From: Kiritimatiellales bacterium
Lineage (GTDB): Bacteria > Verrucomicrobiota > Kiritimatiellia > Kiritimatiellales > Pontiellaceae
Length of the DNA stretch: 47,294 nt
Reading direction: 5' to 3'
Assembly (NCBI GenBank): GCA_003230915.1
Contig: QIHI01000058.1
Location: 1-47,294 of the forward strand
The notes below the pieces were generated by a model. That model had not been told where the DNA came from. It saw only the letters and a program-made list of their open reading frames with translations, and made no database searches. How positions within the stretch are numbered: position 1 is the stretch's first letter; each line of letters starts with the position of its first letter. A program made the position numbers and the translations under genes. Shown here in pieces: positions 25,189 through 32,372 of this stretch.

Positions 25189-26073
25189 TTACTCGGTAAC
25201 AGGTTCTGCGGTACCGTCGGCTGACAGATCGACCGGCAACACAGAAGATAAGGTCGGAAGCTCTTCCGTTTCCCCCTCGGCTTCATGCTCCTTCTCGCGT
25301 TTGAGGAATTCCTTAGCGAGGTTCCGATAGGCGGCGGAGCCAACACAATGCCGATCATACTCAATGATGGGCTTTCCGTAACTTGGAGCCTCGCTCAGGC
25401 GCACATTGCGCGGGATGAGTGTTTCGAAGACGCGGTCGCTAAAATGCTTCACGACTTCCTGCACGACTTGCTGCGATAGATTGGTATTAACGTTATACAT
25501 CGTCATGAGAATGCCGCTGATGTGCAGCTTCGGATTGCCTGCATCACGGATCTGATTAACAATATCGACCATCACACCGAGACCTTCGAGCGCGAGATAT
25601 TCGCACTGGAGAGGAATGATGACCTCGTCGGCAATGTTCAGCGCGTTCATGAAAAGGATGCCGAGCGACGGAGGACAGTCCATCACGATAAAGTCATAGA
25701 CCCCGGATTCAATAATCGGATCCATGGCTTCTTTTAAACGATGCAAATAGTCATCGCGCCGAGCGATGGCGATCTCCGCCCCAGCGAGGTCGATCTCGGA
25801 TGGAATAATGTCGAGATTCTTAATGCCCGTTTCCTTAATCAAGCTCTGCCCATCGACCTCGCCCAGTAGCGCCGGGAAAATACTCGAACCAAAACCCTTT
25901 TCCAACCCCAGCCCACTGGTCGCATTCGCCTGTGGGTCGAGATCAACCAGAAGGATTTTCTTTTGCTTTTCCGCCAGACAGGCCGAAAAATTGATTGCGG
26001 TCGTGGTTTTTCCCACCCCGCCTTTCTGGTTTGCCAGAGCAACTACTTTTGTATCCATACCGTTCGTGTCCAT
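25189..26073 (-). CDS. parA: ParA/Soj-family partition ATPase
   Basis: The 294-residue protein has the deviant Walker A motif KGGVGKTTTAIN near residues 18-29 and LLVDLDPQANATSGLGL. MDCPPSLGILFMNAL is the Walker B region, and the standard QCEYLALEGLG and IPRNVRLSEAPSYGKPI blocks follow. It therefore belongs to chromosomal ParA/Soj proteins that position DNA with ParB. Two in-frame starts 15 bases apart are possible (26073 or 26058). No parB gene follows, although parA-parB is the usual pair; the next gene is the HlyD-like protein. The C-terminal 30 residues are Glu-rich and not conserved. Confidence 0.92.
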   Translation of the reverse strand: MDTNGMDTKVVALANQKGGVGKTTTAINFSACLAEKQKKILLVDLDPQANATSGLGLEKGFGSSIFPALLGEVDGQSLIKETGIKNLDIIPSEIDLAGAEIAIARRDDYLHRLKEAMDPIIESGVYDFIVMDCPPSLGILFMNALNIADEVIIPLQCEYLALEGLGVMVDIVNQIRDAGNPKLHISGILMTMYNVNTNLSQQVVQEVVKHFSDRVFETLIPRNVRLSEAPSYGKPIIEYDRHCVGSAAYRNLAKEFLKREKEHEAEGETEELPTLSSVLPVDLSADGTAEPVTE

Positions 26074-26094
26074 TTTGGTTCAAAATCGAAGAGG

Positions 26095-26808
26095 TCAGAG
26101 TAGCTCATAGGCGAGGACGCTTAAACCAAAAATCGCGGCGGTTTCGGTTCGTAGGATGCGATCGCCGAACGAGACCGGCACAGCACCTTCCGTCACCGCG
26201 GCCTCGACCTCTTCCGGTGTAAAATCGCCCTCAGGGCCAATAAGTAGCGCTACTTTTGTCTTTCCAGAGAACGACACTTCGCGAAAAGGCTTCGTCCCTT
26301 CGTAGAGCGAGCCAACCAGCACTAGGTCATAGTGTCCCAGGGATCGGAGAATCGAATCCAGATTTTCCAACGGCCGCAGAGTTGGAAGCCAGCGAACTTC
26401 ACACTGCTGAGCGGCGTTGAGAACGATTTTATGCCAGCGCGCCTGCTTCTTTTCATTAGGTTTAAATTCAGTGTGCTGCGTTAGAATAGGTTGGATATTC
26501 GAGGCACCCAACTCGACCGCCTTTTGCAAGACCAGCTCCCAACGATCCGGTTTGGGGACAGCCTGAAGAAGGTCGATCTGTACAGCGGGGGGCGGCACGC
26601 TCCATCGCTTGAATACCCGCACCTCGACCACAGACTTTCCGACGGATTCTATTACCGCTTCCGCCACGTTTCCTCGCCCATCGAACAATGTAATTTCCTG
26701 CCCAGGTTGAATACGCAACACCCGTGCGAGATGATGCGATTCTTCGGGGGAAAGAACAACAACGTCCTCCCCCAACTCTCCTGCATCAACTAACGAATTA
26801 ATACGCAT
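26095..26808 (-). CDS. rsmE: 16S rRNA (uracil-1498-N3)-methyltransferase
   Basis: RsmE methylates U1498 of 16S rRNA using S-adenosylmethionine. The 237-residue SPOUT-fold protein has the PUA-like N-terminal region (LSPEESHHLARVLRIQPGQEITLFDGRG). QAVPKPDRWELVLQKAVELGA follows, and the C-terminal knot has IGPEGDFTPEEVE and SFGDRILRTETAAIF. All of these are standard for the family. It sits between dnaJ and parA on the minus strand, and rsmE next to dnaJ is common in bacteria. Confidence 0.95.
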   Translation of the reverse strand: MRINSLVDAGELGEDVVVLSPEESHHLARVLRIQPGQEITLFDGRGNVAEAVIESVGKSVVEVRVFKRWSVPPPAVQIDLLQAVPKPDRWELVLQKAVELGASNIQPILTQHTEFKPNEKKQARWHKIVLNAAQQCEVRWLPTLRPLENLDSILRSLGHYDLVLVGSLYEGTKPFREVSFSGKTKVALLIGPEGDFTPEEVEAAVTEGAVPVSFGDRILRTETAAIFGLSVLAYELL

Positions 26809-26839
26809 TTTCTAGGGCAGAATATTTTTACCTACTCTC

Positions 26840-28000
26840 CTATAAATCAGCTTCAAGCTTCCGCTTGCGCTCATAGAATTTCTGAGCAGTCTTGTTCACC
26901 TTGGCGGTTAGCTCGAAATGATTGTCGTGCAGCTGGTCGCACAACTCCTTCATCGCTTTCTTCTCCTTGCCAGATAGATGGCTGGGCACCTCAATGCTGA
27001 CCATCACATTTTGGCTGCCTTTCCCGCCGCCGTGAGCAGCATCGATTACACCCTGACCGCGAAACCGGAAAATCTTACCGCTTTCGGTACCCGCCGGGAT
27101 TTTCAACTTGGCATCCCCATGCAGAGTCGGCACTTCGATTTCGCCACCGAGCATCGCAATATGGAACGGCAGGGGAACTTCGCAATAGACATCGAGGCCG
27201 TTGCGTTTGAAAAACTCATGGTCGCGCACATGGAAGACGATGAACAGGTCGCCGGCGGGGCCGCCGCGCAGGCCGGCCTCGCCCTTGCCGGGCAGTCGTT
27301 GGCGCGAGCCGGACTCGACTCCCGCTGGAATCCGCAGTTTAAGCTTTTGGCGCGTCTTCACACTGCCTACTCCATTGCACTCGGAGCAGGGGTTGGTAAT
27401 CATTTCACCCGCGCCACCGCAAGAGGGGCAGGTCTGCGAAAACTGAATAAATCCGCCTCCCGCATTCACCTGTCCGCGCCCACCGCAGGTTGGGCAGGTG
27501 CTTTTAGAGGTTCCCGGTTCCGCACCGCTTCCAGAGCAACGCCCACAGGATTCGCTGACCGGTAGCGTGATGGTGCGGTGCGAGCCGAGCGCGGCTTCCT
27601 CGAAATCGACATCCAAGTCGTAGCGGAGGTCTGAACCCCGCGCGGGACCATTACTGCGACGGCGACCGCCACCTCCGCCAAAGAGATCGTTAATGTTGAA
27701 TCCGCCGCCGAAAACCTGCTCAAAAATATCCCCCGCATCGTGGAATCCGCCGCCAAATCCGCCGCCACCCGGCGCGAAAGCTTGATGGCCAAACTGATCG
27801 TACTTTGCTTTTTTGTCGCCATCGCCCAAGACCTCATAGGCCTCTGAAGCCTCTTTGAAACTTTCTTCGGCAGCAGTATCGCCGGGGTTGCGGTCGGGGT
27901 GGTATTTCATGGCCACCTTGCGGTAGGCCTTTTTGATCTGCTCGTCCGAGGCTCCTTTGGCTACGCCCAGGATTTCGTAATAGTCGCGTTTATTCGCCAT
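26840..28000 (-). CDS. dnaJ: Chaperone protein DnaJ
   Basis: DnaJ delivers unfolded proteins to DnaK and stimulates its ATPase. The 386-residue protein has an N-terminal J domain with HPD at residues 34-36 and a Gly/Phe-rich linker at about 77-125. The zinc region has four CxxCxGxG-type repeats between about 148 and 212 ([32 protein letters not shown]). A C-terminal substrate-binding domain follows. It starts 3 bases after the grpE stop codon, so the two are co-transcribed. Confidence 0.97.
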   Translation of the reverse strand: MANKRDYYEILGVAKGASDEQIKKAYRKVAMKYHPDRNPGDTAAEESFKEASEAYEVLGDGDKKAKYDQFGHQAFAPGGGGFGGGFHDAGDIFEQVFGGGFNINDLFGGGGGRRRSNGPARGSDLRYDLDVDFEEAALGSHRTITLPVSESCGRCSGSGAEPGTSKSTCPTCGGRGQVNAGGGFIQFSQTCPSCGGAGEMITNPCSECNGVGSVKTRQKLKLRIPAGVESGSRQRLPGKGEAGLRGGPAGDLFIVFHVRDHEFFKRNGLDVYCEVPLPFHIAMLGGEIEVPTLHGDAKLKIPAGTESGKIFRFRGQGVIDAAHGGGKGSQNVMVSIEVPSHLSGKEKKAMKELCDQLHDNHFELTAKVNKTAQKFYERKRKLEADL

Positions 28001-28003
28001 CGG

Positions 28004-28567
28004 TTATTCCTCGCCTTCTTTGGCTTCGGCAGAGCCGCTGGAAACGACCACTTGTGCGGCGCGCAGGAGCTTGTCGCCGAACATATAACCACGGCGTACC
28101 TGATTCGAGCAGACCTCAGCAGGGTAGTCATTCGAGGGCATGTGCGTAAGCGCCTCGTGGTGGTGGGGATCAAATACTTCGCCCACGGCTTCGATTGGCT
28201 TAAGGTTGAATTTATTCAGCACATTCTGAAACTGATCCAAAACTAGTTTGAATCCATCGAGCACCGCCGGGTCGGCATCGTGCTGCTCCGCATTCTGCAA
28301 CCCCAATTCATAGTGATCCAACACAGGAAGAATTTCCAACAGTAGATCTTCATTGGCTCGTTGATAAAGTTCAATACGCTCGCGCTGCGTGCGGTTACGA
28401 AAATTGGCAAAGTCGGCCTGAAGGCGCACAAACTGATCGCGCAGTCCTTCCTCCTCTTCCTCAATCACCGGATTGATTTCCTCTTCAACGATTTCAGTAT
28501 CCGGAAGCGCCTCTTCGATAACCTCTTCCTTTAGATCCTTCTCATCCGTTTCATTCTTCTTACTCAT
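28004..28567 (-). CDS. grpE: Nucleotide exchange factor GrpE
   Basis: GrpE releases ADP from DnaK. The 187-residue protein has a highly acidic N-terminal tail, a long helix (LRDQFVRLQADFANFRNRTQRERIEL is its core), and the compact C-terminal domain ending with GYMFGDKLLRAAQVVVS. The ATG at 28567 has an AAAAGGA site at good spacing and is preferred to a TTG two codons upstream. A clear promoter lies directly upstream, and two related palindromes lie further upstream in the same gap. Confidence 0.95.
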   Translation of the reverse strand: MSKKNETDEKDLKEEVIEEALPDTEIVEEEINPVIEEEEEGLRDQFVRLQADFANFRNRTQRERIELYQRANEDLLLEILPVLDHYELGLQNAEQHDADPAVLDGFKLVLDQFQNVLNKFNLKPIEAVGEVFDPHHHEALTHMPSNDYPAEVCSNQVRRGYMFGDKLLRAAQVVVSSGSAEAKEGEE

Positions 28568-28598
28568 AATCAAAATCCTTTTGTTTCCAGAGCTTGGA

Positions 28599-28626
28599 AA
28601 AATACGCTAAACCGCGGGACTGTCAA
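28599..28626 (-). promoter_or_regulatory. Sigma70-type promoter for grpE-dnaJ
   Basis: On the minus strand TTGACA (28626-28621) is followed after 16 bases by TATTTT (28604-28599). It lies about 32 bases upstream of the grpE ATG. No CIRCE-type inverted repeat is seen here. Confidence 0.7.
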
Positions 28627-28691
28627 CAGGACATTGCACCGCCTTTTGGGTGAAAGATTCGCCACAGCAGATTTAACAGCGTGTAGATATT

Positions 28692-28761
28692 TATAGCGTA
28701 TACGCTATATTATAATCAATATAGGCCTTATTTATAGTAGTTTTATAGCAAATACACTATA
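28692..28761. repeat. Pair of related 18-bp palindromes upstream of grpE
   Basis: A perfect 18-bp palindrome, TATAGCGTATACGCTATA, occupies 28692-28709. A second 18-mer, TATAGCAAATACACTATA, occupies 28744-28761 and matches 15 of 18 positions. Their centres are 52 bases apart, close to five helical turns, so they would lie on the same DNA face. They sit between the MarC-type gene and the grpE promoter in a very AT-rich gap of 203 bases. They look like two operator sites for one dimeric regulator, possibly left from a lost toxin-antitoxin or mobile gene. Confidence 0.6.
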
Positions 28762-28776
28762 GGTATTGAACCCGAT

Positions 28777-29397
28777 TTAGTTTGCGTACGCCCCGACTAC
28801 ACCCAAAACCCCCTCAATGAGCATTTGAGTTCCTATAACCGCGAGGATCAATCCCATCAGCCGGGTCACGATATCCAATCCACTTTTTCCAAGTACGCCC
28901 ATAATTTTTTCGCTGTAGGCGAATGCAAAAAAGGTGATGAGGCAAAGCACTCCAAACATGGAGATGGTAATGGCCATGGCACTCCATCCGGCTCCGACCG
29001 AGTAGTTCATGGCCGTGGCAATGGATCCTGGGCCGGCCAATAGCGGAACGGCCAAGGGGGAGATTGCAATGCTCACATCGCCTTCTTCCGAGGGGCCGTG
29101 CATTTTTGAGCCTGAGCCTTGCAGCATGTGGTAGCCGATGAGGAACACAAGAATTCCGCCGGTGATTCGCAGTGCGGGCAATGTGATGCCAAACAGATTA
29201 AAGATCAGTTTTCCAAGAACCGAAAAGGCCACAATAATGCAGAAGGAGAGCAATAATGACTTTCGGGCAATTTTAACCCGAACGGGCTTTTCTTTATTCC
29301 CGACCAAACCGATAAAAACAGCGGTATTTGCAATCGGATTCATAATGGCAAAAAACCCAAAAAATACGGTCAGCATGTGTTGCAATAAATCGGTCAT
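28777..29397 (-). CDS. MarC-family membrane protein
   Basis: The 206-residue protein has six predicted hydrophobic segments and the MarC/UPF0056 pattern: FFAIMNPIANTAVFIGL near the N-terminus, LRITGGILVFLIGYHML in the middle, and AVPLLAGPGSIATAM. It ends with a helix containing TRLMGLILAVIGTQMLIEG. The biochemical role of the family is not settled; homologues are often annotated as multiple-antibiotic-resistance-related or as possible transporters. It has a strong ribosome binding site (AAGGAG) and sits alone at the end of a minus-strand run. Confidence 0.92.
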   Translation of the reverse strand: MTDLLQHMLTVFFGFFAIMNPIANTAVFIGLVGNKEKPVRVKIARKSLLLSFCIIVAFSVLGKLIFNLFGITLPALRITGGILVFLIGYHMLQGSGSKMHGPSEEGDVSIAISPLAVPLLAGPGSIATAMNYSVGAGWSAMAITISMFGVLCLITFFAFAYSEKIMGVLGKSGLDIVTRLMGLILAVIGTQMLIEGVLGVVGAYAN

Positions 29398-29433
29398 ATT
29401 CTTCTCCTTACACCGTAAGTTGATTTAGGAATT

Positions 29434-30762
29434 TTACCTGCGGCGGTTCATGACTAACAACACAATCGTCCAGATGGCCATGACTCCGAGGGCGATGCCG
29501 AGGATGGGCCAGCCCCCCCAGAGGGCGAGTAGCGGGATGGCCGCGCCGGTCCAAAGGCCGCCGCCCATGAAGGGTTCGTGTAGAAGCTGCTTGGCGGCGA
29601 AGGCTTCGGCGGCTTCGGTTTCGTAGTCGGGGTCGACCACGCGCAGGAGCAATAGGCCGGTGGCGGTGACGCCCATCGACTGCCCCATTTCCGCAATGCC
29701 GCGCTCAAACCAGGCGTCTTTAAAGGCGCGGCGTGCGAGAATGGTCAGGCAAAAGACGTTCCACAAAATGCCGCCGAGAATGAGAACCACGAGTGGAATC
29801 CATTGTTTGGCCACCACGTCGATTCGGATGGTGGCGATGGCGGCCACGACGAGAAAATCGAGCGCGCAGTTTTGGATGCGCAGCATCAGGTCATGATCCA
29901 TGTGGGCGTGTTGATCGAAGCGGTCGGCCAAAAATTGAACGATGACCCCGCCCAGCATGCAGAGCGGGAAGAGCGGGAAGCTAGCAAAAATTTGCGCGCC
30001 ATTTCCCGGCAGAAACTGCGCGCCCTGCAACAGACCTTGCTTCATCAGCCAACCGAGCAGAATGGCCGCGCCGACAAAAACGAGGTGCAACGAGAGCGAG
30101 TCGATGACATCGGAGGAGATGGTTAATTTCCCAGCCATTGGACGATCAGAGGCGGGGATGATACCGCTAAGATCTTCAATTTCGACATTCGGGGTGGATC
30201 GTTTTTCGACGTAGCCTTTACGTACCGCCCAATTGACCAGTCCCATGCCGACGATAATCGCGCCCATAATTCCACCGGTGGCGGCGGCGAGGGCATAATC
30301 CTTCATTTCGGGATAGCCAAGTTGATCGAAAATGGGTCCCATTCCACCGGCGGTTCCGTGGCCGCCTTCAAACCCGACGGGCATGATGCCGGCAAAAAGG
30401 TCGGGTAAACCAAAGAGCGGGCCGAGCAGAAGCAACACTAGAAAACAGCCGACGGCGTATTGCCCCCACGCCACGATTTGACCGTAGGCCAGTTGACGGC
30501 TTGAGCTTTTCCAAACCTTGGAAATGGGCGAAAGCGCGGTGCCGAGGAAAAGGCAGGCGAATACAATATTGATCAAGGTTCCGGGCAGTTTATTCCATCC
30601 GGCGGAGACTTCGGCGGGAACGTTCACGGTCTGAAAAAGCAAAAGCCCCAACAACCCAGCAATCACGCTAGCGGGTAGAAAAAGCCGTTGTAGTACCACC
30701 ACCTTGCGGCGAACCCAATAGCCGAATCCCAGCAATACGCACAAGCAACTAAACGAAAGCAT
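29434..30762 (-). CDS. Sodium/glutamate symporter-like carrier (ESS family)
   Basis: The 442-residue membrane protein has about ten to twelve hydrophobic helices. It carries the ESS-family motifs VGFEGGHGTAGGM near residue 130 and EMGQSMGVTATGLLLLRVVDPD near 360, the two inverted-repeat pore-loop regions of GltS-like carriers. It likely takes up glutamate or another organic acid with Na+. Its ATG overlaps the TGA of the preceding TPR gene by one base (TGATG), so translation is probably coupled. Substrate cannot be assigned from sequence alone. Confidence 0.88.
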   Translation of the reverse strand: MLSFSCLCVLLGFGYWVRRKVVVLQRLFLPASVIAGLLGLLLFQTVNVPAEVSAGWNKLPGTLINIVFACLFLGTALSPISKVWKSSSRQLAYGQIVAWGQYAVGCFLVLLLLGPLFGLPDLFAGIMPVGFEGGHGTAGGMGPIFDQLGYPEMKDYALAAATGGIMGAIIVGMGLVNWAVRKGYVEKRSTPNVEIEDLSGIIPASDRPMAGKLTISSDVIDSLSLHLVFVGAAILLGWLMKQGLLQGAQFLPGNGAQIFASFPLFPLCMLGGVIVQFLADRFDQHAHMDHDLMLRIQNCALDFLVVAAIATIRIDVVAKQWIPLVVLILGGILWNVFCLTILARRAFKDAWFERGIAEMGQSMGVTATGLLLLRVVDPDYETEAAEAFAAKQLLHEPFMGGGLWTGAAIPLLALWGGWPILGIALGVMAIWTIVLLVMNRRR

Positions 30763-32303
30763 CAGGGCATCTCCTTTAACTCTTCCGCCGCCTTTTTATA
30801 TTTCTCAAGCTTTTCATTCATCCTCTCAGGGATGAGATCACCGGGATACTTTTGCTGGAAAAATTCAATAATTCGTTCCTGCGCCTTCACAGCCTCGCCA
30901 TACTGTTCATTCTTGAAATAGGCCGCGGCCAACGTATCGAGGTTGTATTTATTTTCATCCAGTGCGATAGATCGCTTAGCCAATTCAATCGCGCGGGGAT
31001 AATCGTGCAGAGACGAATCTTCGCAGGATACTAAAAACCAGGCCAATGATTTCAATGCCCTAGAGTGATTGGGGTCAATTTTAACAGCCTCTTCAAAGTA
31101 TGTTTGCGCCTCGGCTACATTCTTCTCCACCCCAATTCCCTTGAAATAGAAATTTCCAAGTTTATAGCGAGCAAAGGCAGAATCGGTTTTGTCCGCACAA
31201 AGCCAATACAGTTCAAAAGTCTTCTTTTCATTTTTCTCCACCCCATGCCCAAATTCGTAGCACCAACCCAAATTGCTCAGTGCCCAGTCGTATCCAAGTT
31301 CAACGGCTCGTTGATACGCCTCGAACATTTCAATTTTATTTTCTTTTCCGAGACGTTCTAGGCCGTCGCCGAGATCTTTCCAGTAGTATTTTGACTTAGG
31401 TCGAAGTCGAGTAGCTTCGCGATACTTTTCTGTGGCTTCTTCGTATTTTCCAAGAGCAAAGAGGGCATCGCCCCAGCGATTGTGACAACGGGCATCCGTC
31501 CTCCTCATTTTTATCGCCTGTTTCCAGACGGGACAAGCCCACCGATATTTCCCCATCTTCGTCAGCGTATCGGCAAAACCTTCGAGAGTCCAGTTTTTGG
31601 CTTCCATGGAAACCGCTTTGATCCGATGCATCAACGCTCTGTCGTAGTCGCCCAGATCCTCCGTCAAGATGTTGGCGTAGGTGTGATGAGCCATGACTGG
31701 CCCAAGTTCAAAGTGCTTGAAAAGTAATTCGTAGCGTATTCGACCTAGCTCTGCCACCTCTTGTTTCAGGCGTATTTCGAGGTTACTTCCTACTTTCGTT
31801 TGTTCTCTACATTGGATGGCACCTAGCCAAAGAAGATAGATGTCGTCTGGATTTTCGTCAGAAAGGCGGATCAGCTCATCCAGATTTTCACCTCCCGATT
31901 TTTTTTGATCCAGTTGAATCGATAGCCACGCCGCACGGGAAAGAGCCTCGTTTCCGTCGGCCTTTCTAGTCAGGGCAAACCAAACCTGCCCGGCATCCTT
32001 ACTCCAGCGAGAGCGCTCAAGAACTCCCTTGGCGAATAGGATGCGAATGTCGTCTCGGTGAGTCTTCACGGCAGACTTAATCAAATCTTCTGCATCGGCC
32101 TGTCGCCCATCGCTCAGCAGTTCGATGGAACGCATAAGCGCATCGTCTGCTGAGAGCGTACAGTCGGGCGCTCCCTTGACATCCTGCTGTTCTATGAACG
32201 TCGCGGCAGCTGATCGAATCATGTCTCCTAAAAACGAAGCCTTGGCCACTCCTGCGAGAGAAAGTAACACCAAGCCTGTCGCTACACATTTTTTCGGGTG
32301 CAT
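30762..32303 (-). CDS. Exported TPR/Sel1-repeat protein
   Basis: The 513-residue product has an N-terminal signal peptide (KKCVATGLVLLSLAGVAKAS). A series of tetratricopeptide-like helices covers about residues 50-310, including ARCHNRWGDALFALGKYEEATEKYREA. Two Sel1-like repeats lie near 330-410 (LGWCYEFGHGVEKNEKKTFELY and LGNFYFKGIGVEKNVAEAQTYF), and TPR units continue to the end. Such solenoids bind other proteins, so a periplasmic scaffold is likely. It overlaps the start of the symporter-like gene by one base, an unusual pairing. It has a good ribosome binding site (AGGAG). Confidence 0.85.
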   Translation of the reverse strand: MHPKKCVATGLVLLSLAGVAKASFLGDMIRSAAATFIEQQDVKGAPDCTLSADDALMRSIELLSDGRQADAEDLIKSAVKTHRDDIRILFAKGVLERSRWSKDAGQVWFALTRKADGNEALSRAAWLSIQLDQKKSGGENLDELIRLSDENPDDIYLLWLGAIQCREQTKVGSNLEIRLKQEVAELGRIRYELLFKHFELGPVMAHHTYANILTEDLGDYDRALMHRIKAVSMEAKNWTLEGFADTLTKMGKYRWACPVWKQAIKMRRTDARCHNRWGDALFALGKYEEATEKYREATRLRPKSKYYWKDLGDGLERLGKENKIEMFEAYQRAVELGYDWALSNLGWCYEFGHGVEKNEKKTFELYWLCADKTDSAFARYKLGNFYFKGIGVEKNVAEAQTYFEEAVKIDPNHSRALKSLAWFLVSCEDSSLHDYPRAIELAKRSIALDENKYNLDTLAAAYFKNEQYGEAVKAQERIIEFFQQKYPGDLIPERMNEKLEKYKKAAEELKEMP

Positions 32304-32343
32304 CTTCTCTCCTAATTTGTTCCCCCAGAAGAGTGCCTTTTTT

Positions 32344-32360
32344 CCGCTTTAGCAAAGCGG
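32344..32360. other. Perfect 7-bp hairpin between the autotransporter and TPR genes
   Basis: CCGCTTT (32344-32350) pairs with AAAGCGG (32354-32360) across a 3-base loop. The minus strand continues into As and not Ts, so a simple intrinsic terminator is unlikely for the autotransporter transcript. It could be an mRNA 3'-end structure or an operator. Confidence 0.4.
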
Positions 32361-32372
32361 AGGTAAAACTTC

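Noticed and set aside
32344-32360. Intrinsic terminator of the autotransporter gene
   Set aside because: The hairpin is perfect but the downstream bases on the minus strand are As, not Ts.
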